Program-made: the position numbers and the translations under genes
Part shown: positions 1 to 5,652 of the stretch, one piece after another
How positions within the stretch are numbered: position 1 is the first letter of the stretch
How the letters are laid out: the number at the start of each line of letters is the position of its first letter
DNA from: Peribacter sp964404805
Lineage (GTDB): Bacteria > Patescibacteriota > Gracilibacteria > Peribacterales > Peribacteraceae
DNA: 5,852 nucleotides
Assembly (NCBI GenBank): GCA_964404805.1
Contig: CAYOLJ010000076.1
Location: 1 to 5,852 of the forward strand
Direction: 5' to 3'
The notes under the pieces: model-generated
The model's database searches: none
The model's input: the letters and a program-made list of their open reading frames with translations, nothing else
What the model was told of the DNA's origin: nothing

Positions 1-390
1 ATCGAGAAAACGCAGGGTGATTGCCTCACCGAACCGGGAGGGGATGGTCGCGACACGAATGTTGACGGTTCGGCGTTGCTCACCACCTGCGGCAGTTGCG
101 TCGTGCGGATCCTTCTCCGTAACGTCGAATACCAACTGACCATCTTGGGGGATATTCGTGATATTCATTTTCAGCTTTGACGCGAATTTCACGTGGCGCA
201 GAAAATCCACGTACACCGCAGGCGTAATGTGCGCGAGCAGCTCCAATATTCCGTGCAGACGCACCTCAAATCGCACGAAGGTTTTCTCGGGCGAGCAGTG
301 CAGGTCAGAAATGCCCTGAGCAACGCATTTCTGCTCGAGCGTGCTCAAGAGCGTCTTGCCATCCATCTGTTCCCAAGCATTTGAAGCCAT
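1..390 (-). CDS. GspE/PilB-like type II secretion / type IV pilus assembly ATPase, N-terminal part (runs off left edge)
   Basis: This is the first 130 codons of a minus-strand gene; the 3' end, with the Walker A and B motifs, lies outside the window. The translation begins MASNAWEQMDGKTLLSTLEQ. It carries the N-terminal core signature of the GspE/PilB family in order: QGISDLHCSP (residues 25-34, the family's 'ASDIHIEP' strand), VRFEVRLHGIL (38-48, cf. 'VRYRIDGVL'), IPQDGQL (about 80-86, cf. 'PQDGR') and VNIRVATIPSRFGEAITLRF (about 109-128, cf. 'DVRVSTLPTxxGExxVLRLL'). Family members are hexameric cytoplasmic ATPases that power pilus assembly or type II secretion. PQDG and the 'RVATIPSRFGE' stretch fit GspE/PilB better than the retraction ATPase PilT. 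The N-terminal GspE/MshEN domain seen in most PilB/GspE proteins is missing: the core starts within about 25 residues of the start codon. An in-frame ATG at 424-426 would add 12 residues, but it lies inside the predicted promoter and has no well-spaced ribosome-binding site, so 390 is preferred. There is no Shine-Dalgarno before 390. The family call is firm; the exact system is not. Confidence 0.85.
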   Translation of the reverse strand, partial: MASNAWEQMDGKTLLSTLEQKCVAQGISDLHCSPEKTFVRFEVRLHGILELLAHITPAVYVDFLRHVKFASKLKMNITNIPQDGQLVFDVTEKDPHDATAAGGEQRRTVNIRVATIPSRFGEAITLRFLD

Positions 391-396
391 CGATTC

Positions 397-425
397 ATTA
401 TAGCAGAAAAACGCACTACTGGCCA
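397..425 (-). promoter_or_regulatory. Extended -10 promoter for the ATPase gene, leaderless geometry
   Basis: On the minus strand, TGCTATAAT (405-397) is a perfect TATAAT with a TGn extended -10. After a 17-nt spacer, TGGCCA (425-420) matches the -35 consensus at 4 of 6 positions. Exactly six bases separate TATAAT from the ATG at 390, so the expected transcription start falls on or next to the A of the start codon. This predicts a leaderless mRNA, in agreement with the absence of a Shine-Dalgarno sequence. Inferred from sequence only. Confidence 0.65.
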
Positions 426-479
426 TTCCCCGGTTCGTCGGTTTCATCGGTCTGAGAGGAGCTTGTCCATCGAACTCCC

Positions 480-508
480 TCCACTCTCAAAGGCCTCATC
501 CCTATAAT
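480..508 (+). promoter_or_regulatory. -10 promoter for the PBP gene, near-leaderless geometry
   Basis: A perfect TATAAT lies at 503-508, nine bases before the ATG at 518. With a 17-nt spacer the -35 would be TCCACT (480-485), a poor 3 of 6 match, so the call rests on the -10. The expected transcription start is about 515-518, giving a leader of zero to three bases. This rules against the upstream in-frame GTG at 512 as start, because it would lie upstream of the transcript. The promoter is divergent from the ATPase promoter at 397-425. Confidence 0.55.
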
Positions 509-517
509 GCGGTGCCC

Positions 518-3046
518 ATGAGCGCGTACCGTTCCCCCTTCGAAAGTAAGCGCACACACTCTATAGAGCAGCGCATGCTCATCGTGCACGTCATGCTCGC
601 GCTCTGCGGGCTCATTATACTCGCGCGTTTGCTTGAGCTGCAGCTTCTGCGCGGTGACGAGTACCGTTCCTACGCCCAAGCCCAACACTACGGAGGTGTC
701 GTGCTGCCTGCCCGGCGCGGCGAAATTCTCTCACAGAGCAGCAAGACTAATGAGACAAGCATGCTCGCCACGAATACCACCCTCGATCTCCTCTACGTGG
801 ATCCCTTCATTCTCGAAGATCCGGTGATGGTGGCAGAGAAGCTGTCTGATCTTCTCGTCACGCCCGAGGTGCACGCCGCCTGCTCCGCGGGTTCGTCGCT
901 CTGTCCGCGTGAATTGATGCGCGAGTATCTGGGAGCCTTCGATCCCATGATTCGCATGGATGCACTTCTCTCGACCACGCTCCTCGAGCCCCTACCCAAG
1001 GATTTACCGCCACCTGATCCCTCCGATCTCCCCGACATTACCGAAGTGCGCCGACGGTTCGCTCGCTCTATCGAAGAGCGCATTGCCGAGGATCGTGTGA
1101 CGTTCGTCCCTCTCCTCTACGGTGCAAACAAATTGCAGATGGAAGCAGTGGAGCAACTTGGAATTTCGGGCATTACGGTGCGCCGAGATTCGCAGCTCAT
1201 TTCGGCAGATCCTGAGCAGGTGAATCAGTCGCAGTTGCCCACGATCGCACGCAAGCTCTCCGAACCGCTCGGCAAGGATCCTATCGTGCTGCGCGACATG
1301 TTACGCAGTCGGCCGATGCGCTACGTCTCGATCATGCGACGGCTCCCCCCCTCGATCACCTTTCGTGTGAAGGATCTCCTGCTCCAGTCACTGCAAGAAA
1401 CACTGGCCCGTAAAAAATCCGCGCGTACGATCGAAGAGGCGGAACGTATTGCCGATCCCCTGCGCTGTATCGCGCTCATCCCTGAACACTGGCGCTTCTA
1501 CCCCGATGGAACGGTAGGCTCACACGTCGTCGGGTTCCTCAACCCGAGCCAGGAGGCACAGTACGGCATTGAGCGCACATTCGATCCACAACTGCGAGGG
1601 CAGGAGGGTCTTATCTCCACAGTCAGCGATCCCAGTGGCGGACAGATCCTCACGGCAGATCAGCGCATCGTTGACCCCAAAGACGGCGATACGATCGTCC
1701 TCACCATTGACCGCAGCATTCAAAAAGAGGTGGAAACCATCATGGATGCCGCTGTGAAAAATATCGATGCCGACAGCGGTCAAGCGATTGTTATGGATCC
1801 TCAGACCGGCCGTATTCTCGCCATGGTGAATGCTCCCCTCTTCGATAGTAATAACTACGGAGCAGTCTTCGAGAAGGTCCCCATGGTGCTCTCGACCGGC
1901 CAGCAGAAGCAGATTGTTGTAGAGATCTACCACCCCGATACGCGGTCGTTCATCCTGAAAGCGTACATCGATGACGTGTTCACCGAACAGGGACGCGCGG
2001 CACTCTCGCCCGAAAAACAGAAACAACTGCAGGAAATCGAGGATCTCTACGAACTGCAAAACGTCGTGCGGTACTATCTCTATCTGGGCGAAACGACACG
2101 CATCGAGCTCTTTCCCACCGATCGTCCGAATGTATGGCTCAAGTACGAAAACGGAATCGGCGTGGGAGCATACCTCAATCGTGCCGTGCAGACCGTGTAC
2201 GAACCGGGGTCGGTGATGAAACCTGTTACCATGGCCGTTGCCATCGACCAGGGCGAAGTGACGCCCAATGACATGTACGACGATATCGGCCCGGTGAAGG
2301 TGGACGAGTACACCATCCAGAACGCACTCCTCAAGTACTTCGGCAAGGTGACGATGACCAACTGTCTGGAATTTTCGATCAACACCTGCATGACCACGGT
2401 CTCTGCCAAGCTCGGCCGCAAGCTCTTCTATCGGGCGTTAGACCGCTTTGGCTTCGGGCACATCACCGGTGTGGAGCTGGAAGACGAGCTCCCCGGCGAG
2501 CTGCGGCCGTGGAAGAACTGGAGTAATGCGCTGCTCGCCACCTCCGCGTACGGTCAGGGACTCTCGGCCACCCCTCTACAGATGATCACGGCCTTCGCCG
2601 CCCTCAGTAACGGCGGAAAGCTCATGAAGCCAATGATCATCGATCGCATCATCCGCGCCGATGGAACAGTGGAGCGTACACAACCGAAAGTGATTGATCA
2701 GGTCATCACTCCCGAAACTTCTGCCACGATCACCGCCATGCTCGTGAGCTCGGTGAATAATGGCTACGCTAAAGCCGCCAAAGTACCCGGATATCGCATG
2801 GCAGGCAAAACCGGTACCAGTCAGATCGCGGGACCGGGTGGCAAGTACGAATCCGGCACCGGATCGGTGATCACCTCTTTCGCGGGTTTCGCTCCCGCCA
2901 ATCATCCCAAATTCGTCGTCCTCGTGAAGTTCGACCGTCCCAAGGCTTACGGCAAAGATCTCGGTGTGCAATCGGCTGCGCCGGTGTTCAAAGATATCGC
3001 CACCTTCCTCTTCAGGTACTACGGTCTTCCGCCGGATGATAAATAA
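518..3046 (+). CDS. ftsI: Class B penicillin-binding protein (FtsI/PBP3-like peptidoglycan transpeptidase) with a large insertion before the active-site serine
   Basis: The 842-residue product (numbered from ATG 518) is a membrane-anchored DD-transpeptidase that cross-links peptidoglycan outside the membrane. It has a basic N-terminus, one membrane segment (about residues 20-42), then a pedestal domain opening with the family motif LPARRGEIL (63-71). Its hydrophobic/Pro-rich pedestal, containing PPPDPSDLPD (about 165-174), runs to about 390. The transpeptidase domain has all three active-site motifs: SxxK in EPGSVMKP (S565, K568), SxN as SIN (620-622) and KTGT in MAGKTGTSQ (764-767). EPGS before the serine favours FtsI/SpoVD over MrdA ('PPGS'). 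No PASTA domain follows; the C-terminus ends at PPDDK. At 842 residues it is far longer than E. coli FtsI (588). Much of the excess is an insertion of about 100 residues between the NAPLFDSNNYG strand (438-448) and YLNRAVQTVYEPGS, where typical homologues have roughly 15. Cysteines flank the SIN motif (C616, C624). The start is ATG 518 rather than GTG 512 because of the TATAAT position; no Shine-Dalgarno is visible. FtsI versus another class B PBP is inference. Confidence 0.9.
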   Translation: MSAYRSPFESKRTHSIEQRMLIVHVMLALCGLIILARLLELQLLRGDEYRSYAQAQHYGGVVLPARRGEILSQSSKTNETSMLATNTTLDLLYVDPFILEDPVMVAEKLSDLLVTPEVHAACSAGSSLCPRELMREYLGAFDPMIRMDALLSTTLLEPLPKDLPPPDPSDLPDITEVRRRFARSIEERIAEDRVTFVPLLYGANKLQMEAVEQLGISGITVRRDSQLISADPEQVNQSQLPTIARKLSEPLGKDPIVLRDMLRSRPMRYVSIMRRLPPSITFRVKDLLLQSLQETLARKKSARTIEEAERIADPLRCIALIPEHWRFYPDGTVGSHVVGFLNPSQEAQYGIERTFDPQLRGQEGLISTVSDPSGGQILTADQRIVDPKDGDTIVLTIDRSIQKEVETIMDAAVKNIDADSGQAIVMDPQTGRILAMVNAPLFDSNNYGAVFEKVPMVLSTGQQKQIVVEIYHPDTRSFILKAYIDDVFTEQGRAALSPEKQKQLQEIEDLYELQNVVRYYLYLGETTRIELFPTDRPNVWLKYENGIGVGAYLNRAVQTVYEPGSVMKPVTMAVAIDQGEVTPNDMYDDIGPVKVDEYTIQNALLKYFGKVTMTNCLEFSINTCMTTVSAKLGRKLFYRALDRFGFGHITGVELEDELPGELRPWKNWSNALLATSAYGQGLSATPLQMITAFAALSNGGKLMKPMIIDRIIRADGTVERTQPKVIDQVITPETSATITAMLVSSVNNGYAKAAKVPGYRMAGKTGTSQIAGPGGKYESGTGSVITSFAGFAPANHPKFVVLVKFDRPKAYGKDLGVQSAAPVFKDIATFLFRYYGLPPDDK

Positions 3047-3048
3047 TT

Positions 3049-3092
3049 CATGAGAGACAAACCTACGGTTTTTCTCTCATGGACTCTCTTTT
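3049..3092 (+). terminator. Hairpin terminator after the PBP gene
   Basis: Arms CATGAGAGACAAACC (3049-3063) and GGTTTTTCTCTCATG (3067-3081) pair over 15 positions with one mismatch around a TAC loop, starting 2 bp after the PBP stop. The tract after it (GACTCTCTTTT) is only weakly T-rich, with a four-T run at 3089-3092, so efficiency is uncertain. The stem is near-symmetrical and might also act on minus-strand transcripts or protect the mRNA 3' end. Confidence 0.65.
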
Positions 3093-3100
3093 CCCTTAAA

Positions 3101-3160
3101 TGGTGTCGCTCCAGCGCTGGGTCCCGGCTTAAGCCACCCACCGCTTCGCGACGATTTTTT
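3101..3160. other. GC-rich palindromic element ending in a T6 run, between PBP gene and AT-rich orphan
   Basis: This stretch packs several inverted repeats. CCAGCGCTGG (3111-3120) and GGCTTAAGCC (3126-3135) are perfect 10-bp palindromes. TGGGT (3118-3122) pairs with ACCCA (3136-3140) around the second palindrome, leaving a CCC bulge. GTCGC (3105-3109) can pair with GCGAC (3148-3152) to close the whole unit, followed by GA and six T's (3155-3160). It could be a second, branched terminator that insulates the orphan gene, a structured RNA, or a recombination/insertion site. A 7-bp direct repeat TTAAATG brackets it (3096-3102 and 3159-3165). It is not a tRNA: there is no T-arm or acceptor pairing. 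Confidence 0.4.
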
Positions 3161-3165
3161 AAATG

Positions 3166-3171
3166 TATAAT
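3166..3171 (+). promoter_or_regulatory. TATAAT -10 element for the orphan gene, leaderless geometry
   Basis: A perfect TATAAT is followed by exactly six bases and then ATG 3178, the same spacing as at the ATPase gene on the other strand. TG directly precedes the hexamer, but one base too close for a classical extended -10. No recognisable -35 is present at 16-18 nt spacing, where the sequence is the GC-rich palindromic element. The predicted transcription start is at or next to the start codon. Confidence 0.5.
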
Positions 3172-3189
3172 ACAATTATGACAATTATG
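3172..3189 (+). repeat. Tandem 9-bp duplication containing the start codon
   Basis: ACAATTATG occurs twice head to tail (3172-3180 and 3181-3189), so the orphan gene has two in-frame ATG candidates nine bases apart, encoding Met-Thr-Ile-Met. The unit is a multiple of three, so the frame is kept whatever the copy number. It probably arose by replication slippage. Confidence 0.85.
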
Positions 3190-3699
3190 AATTTATTTGA
3201 GGGAGTGAAAGATTTTCTTTTATCTCCATTTGCCGGCTGGATATCTGCATTCGCATTTGGAATTTTCGGAACATATCAATGGATAAAGCGCGAAAAGAAA
3301 TCTATTGAATTCGAGATTGTACAAACTGGACTTGGCCCTATTGTTTCAAGAGATGGAATTAACTATCCTTGGGAAACAATCCATTTTCAGTTAAAGCTCG
3401 ATGGAAGTGTATCCAGATTAGCAGGAGTCAGTGCTGTCATAATTCCTGGAAACAGTAATTGTATTACCCCGTCTATTTGGATACGCGGACAAAACCATGC
3501 ACTTGGCATTAAATCTTCTGATATTGAATTGAAGGAAAATATGACATTTTCTTTGAAAATGCTATTCCGAGACCTAGATGGCAATGTTTATTCGTATGCT
3601 TTGCCACTCACTCTTGTTCGAAATGGGAGCCTTAATCTTGAAGTAACTGGTGTTGGAAAACGAAAAAGACTTTTTCTCAGAAACTTACTGAACTTTTAA
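3178..3699 (+). CDS. Unrecognised small membrane-anchored protein, AT-rich, probably acquired
   Basis: I do not recognise this 173-residue protein. From ATG 3178 the N-terminus has a short amphipathic start, then one hydrophobic segment (about residues 18-36, FAGWISAFAFGIFGTYQWI). A basic cluster KREKK (37-41) follows, which by the positive-inside rule puts the remainder in the cytoplasm. The remaining 130 residues alternate polar and hydrophobic in a way that suggests a beta-rich domain, beginning SIEFEIVQTG and including VSAVIIPGNS, FSLKMLFRDLDG and SYALPLTLVR; the C-terminus is basic (GKRKRLFLRN). The layout of one anchor plus a beta-rich cytoplasmic domain is common among uncharacterised accessory proteins, but no function is assigned. 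The coding sequence is conspicuously AT-rich with A/T-ending codons (ATT, AAA, GAA, TTT), unlike both GC-rich neighbours, which points to horizontal acquisition. Candidate starts are 3163, 3178 and 3187; 3178 fits TATAAT-N6-ATG, and no Shine-Dalgarno supports any of them. It converges on glmS with a 10-bp gap. Confidence 0.7.
   Translation: MTIMNLFEGVKDFLLSPFAGWISAFAFGIFGTYQWIKREKKSIEFEIVQTGLGPIVSRDGINYPWETIHFQLKLDGSVSRLAGVSAVIIPGNSNCITPSIWIRGQNHALGIKSSDIELKENMTFSLKMLFRDLDGNVYSYALPLTLVRNGSLNLEVTGVGKRKRLFLRNLLNF
3657..3676 (-). terminator. Weak candidate terminator for glmS inside the orphan gene's 3' end
   Basis: Read on the minus strand, GAAAAAGTCTTTTTC (3676-3662) forms a six-pair, mostly A-T stem around a GTC loop, followed by G and four T's (3660-3657). 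It is the only hairpin-plus-T structure I see soon after the glmS stop. It is weak and lies within coding sequence of the convergent gene, so it may be chance. Confidence 0.2.
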
Positions 3700-3709
3700 A
3701 CCAGAATTA

Positions 3710-5482
3710 TTATTTCACCGTCACAGACTTCGCTAGGTTCCTTGGCATATCGGGGTCTTTGCCGCGCTTGACGGCGAGGAAGTACGCCAGAACCTGTATG
3801 GGAATGATGTTCACAATGGCCTGTGCGGTGTCGACATCGGGTACGCGAATCCACTCGTCGAAGACCTCGTGACGCTCGGGAGCAACGCCGACGATAAAGC
3901 CTCCACGCGCCTTGAGTTCAGTGGCATTACTGATGATGTCGGTGCGCACTTCGTCGTTCCCTACGAGTGCAATGCAGGGCGTGCCTTTCTCGATGAGGGC
4001 AATGGGGCCGTGCTTCAGCTCTCCACCCGCAAACCCCTCGGCGTGTACATAACTCACCTCCTGAATCTTGATCGCGCTCTCGAGCGCCATGGGGTAGTTC
4101 CATCCCTTACCGATGATGTAGAGGTCGGAACTCTTTTGAATCCGTTCGGCAATGGTCTCGATAAATTCCGTGTAGCGGGGATTGAGCATGTCATTGATCG
4201 CTGCGGCGGTCTCGAGCAGACGCGTACGACCCTTGGGCAACTTATCAATCATGGCGTACGCAATGAGCAGGAGAACAGCCATCTGACCGGTGAGCGCCTT
4301 GGTCGAGGCCACTGCGCGTTCCGGGCCCGCATTGATGTGCAGGGTGAAATCCGCTTCGCGCGCGATTGTAGAACCCTCGGAATTCACAATGGCGAGTACC
4401 TTCGCCCCCTTGGATTTGGCAATCTTCATCGCCTCGAGCGTGTCGGCCGTCTCACCACTCTGACTCACGGCAATGAGCAAACTCTCGGGCTTCAAGAAAC
4501 GATGGTAGAGCTTGAACTCGCTGGCTGGCGCGAAGTTGACGTGATGTCCTGCGATCTCCGAGAAGAAGTACTCCGCCGCCATGCAGGCCTTGGCAGCCGT
4601 GCCGCACCCCACCAGGAATGTGCCCTGCGCATCGAGAATGGCCCGCGCGAGCGTCTCAATCTGCTCTTCATCCTGATCCACTGCGCGCGCAATGGATTGT
4701 TTCTGCTCCATGATCTCTTTGAGCATGTAGTGTTCGTACTCTCCTTTATGTGCTTCAGTCACCGACCACGTGATCTCGATCTCGCGCTTTGTACGCTCTT
4801 CACCTGACTCAATGTCAGAAAAGAGGATGTTCTCGCCGTTCGTTACCACCATTTCGCCGTCATCGAGGTACTGCACTGTACTCGTGTGCTCCAGGAACGC
4901 CGGTGTGTCGGAGGCGATATAGAAGCCATCCTTTCCTACACCAATAATAAGCGGGGAACCCGTGCGCGCCGCAACGAGTAATGAGAAATCGGCATGCATG
5001 GCCACAATGCCGTAGCGTCCCTCGAACCGCAGACACGCACGGCGCACTGCAGCGGCAAAGTCCGGCTCGGTTTTCATTTCTTCCTCGATGAGATGGGGAA
5101 TCACCTCTGTATCGGTCGACGAGACGAATGCGTGTCCTTTGGTCTTCAGCTCTTCGCGCAATGCTTCGTAGTTCTCGATGATACCGTTGAGGACCACGAC
5201 GATCTTGCCATCACAACTTATGTGCGGGTGGGCGTTCTCAGTAGTCACGCCGCCATGCGTCGCCCAACGCGTGTGCGCCATGGCAAGCGAGCTCGATTGC
5301 TCAAAGCCACGGGCATCCACGGTACTGATCTTGCCAATATCCTTGCGAATGACGACACCCTCTTCTGTCTTACACGCCACACCCCACGAGTCGTATCCGC
5401 GGTACTCCAACCGCTTAAGACCCTGTACGACGAGTACGCCTGCATCTGTTCTCCTGCCGATATATCCAATGATTCCGCACAT
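3710..5482 (-). CDS. glmS: Glutamine--fructose-6-phosphate aminotransferase (isomerizing), glucosamine-6-phosphate synthase
   Basis: The 590-residue cytoplasmic enzyme converts fructose-6-phosphate and glutamine to glucosamine-6-phosphate and glutamate, the committed step toward UDP-GlcNAc and peptidoglycan. An N-terminal class II glutamine amidotransferase domain (about 2-220) begins MCGIIGYIG; Cys2 becomes the N-terminal nucleophile after Met removal. It contains EYRGYDS (26-32), HTRWATHG (70-77), NAHPH (83-87), NGIIENY (99-105) and TDTE (123-126). Two SIS sugar-isomerase domains follow: the first with VGCGT (291-295), SQSGETADT (340-348) and VASTKA (391-396); the second with E468, K472, E475 and GELKHGP (H491). 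The conserved tail PRNLAKSVTVK carries the active-site lysine K585. Length is close to E. coli GlmS (609). The frame stays open 48 codons upstream to 5626, but a start there would bury the catalytic Cys, so ATG 5480-5482 is the start. The DSWG and ITWSVTEAHKGEY variants recall archaeal/CPR-type GlmS (from memory). No Shine-Dalgarno is visible, and with a leader of only about 20 nt there is no room for a glmS ribozyme. Confidence 0.97.
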   Translation of the reverse strand: MCGIIGYIGRRTDAGVLVVQGLKRLEYRGYDSWGVACKTEEGVVIRKDIGKISTVDARGFEQSSSLAMAHTRWATHGGVTTENAHPHISCDGKIVVVLNGIIENYEALREELKTKGHAFVSSTDTEVIPHLIEEEMKTEPDFAAAVRRACLRFEGRYGIVAMHADFSLLVAARTGSPLIIGVGKDGFYIASDTPAFLEHTSTVQYLDDGEMVVTNGENILFSDIESGEERTKREIEITWSVTEAHKGEYEHYMLKEIMEQKQSIARAVDQDEEQIETLARAILDAQGTFLVGCGTAAKACMAAEYFFSEIAGHHVNFAPASEFKLYHRFLKPESLLIAVSQSGETADTLEAMKIAKSKGAKVLAIVNSEGSTIAREADFTLHINAGPERAVASTKALTGQMAVLLLIAYAMIDKLPKGRTRLLETAAAINDMLNPRYTEFIETIAERIQKSSDLYIIGKGWNYPMALESAIKIQEVSYVHAEGFAGGELKHGPIALIEKGTPCIALVGNDEVRTDIISNATELKARGGFIVGVAPERHEVFDEWIRVPDVDTAQAIVNIIPIQVLAYFLAVKRGKDPDMPRNLAKSVTVK

Positions 5483-5508
5483 GTGAGAAATGGCTTGGGA
5501 ATGGGAAG

Positions 5509-5536
5509 ATTTTAATGATTTACACCCGAGAGTCAA
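5509..5536 (-). promoter_or_regulatory. Sigma70-type promoter for glmS
   Basis: On the minus strand, TTGACT (5536-5531, 5 of 6 to the -35 consensus), a 16-nt spacer and TAAAAT (5514-5509, 5 of 6 to the -10) form a good housekeeping promoter. The expected transcription start is near 5502, leaving about 20 nt of leader (CCATTCCCAAGCCATTTCTCAC region) with no Shine-Dalgarno before ATG 5482. It supports the short GlmS start, because the upstream in-frame codons up to 5626 lie largely outside such a transcript. Confidence 0.65.
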
Positions 5537-5612
5537 TGAAAGAGGCTGAGGGGATCGACCCGATATGACACGCACAGAGGCTCTCCTATCGTGCAATCGA
5601 CCGCACATTTCC

Positions 5613-5641
5613 TTGACGCTCTTCACTCGCTTCCCTACCCT
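5613..5641 (+). promoter_or_regulatory. Possible promoter for rpsT
   Basis: TTGACG (5613-5618, 5 of 6 to the -35) is followed after 17 nt by TACCCT (5636-5641), which matches TATAAT only at the first two and last positions. The transcription start would be near 5648, about five bases before ATG 5653, again a nearly leaderless mRNA. The weak -10 keeps confidence low. Confidence 0.3.
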
Positions 5642-5652
5642 TCCTGCGCTCT

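Noticed and set aside
193..384. Plus-strand ORF in the left 400 bases
   Set aside because: It is antisense to the GspE/PilB coding frame, which carries clear family motifs.
512..517. GTG at 512 as PBP start
   Set aside because: It lies only three bases after TATAAT (503-508), so it would be upstream of the predicted transcription start; ATG 518 is better placed.
3101..3160. Possible tRNA or tRNA fragment on either strand (minus strand ends in ...ACACCA)
   Set aside because: There is no T-loop GGTTCGA motif, no acceptor-stem pairing and no cloverleaf; only the CCA-like end resembles a tRNA.
3869..4807. Long plus-strand ORF (312 codons) opposite glmS
   Set aside because: It is fully antisense to the strongly conserved glmS reading frame; its product has no recognisable domain and is rich in the Arg/His/Leu mix typical of shadow frames in GC-rich genes.
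5483..5510. glmS ribozyme or riboswitch in the glmS leader
   Set aside because: The predicted leader is about 20 nt, far too short for the ribozyme, and no conserved core is seen.
5541..5582. AGAGGCT direct repeat (5541-5547 and 5576-5582) in the glmS-rpsT gap
   Set aside because: Seven bases with no symmetry or consistent relation to either promoter; likely chance.
5483..5626. 48-residue N-terminal extension of GlmS from an upstream in-frame ATG
   Set aside because: GlmS needs its catalytic Cys directly after the initiator Met, and a good promoter (5509-5536) lies within this stretch.
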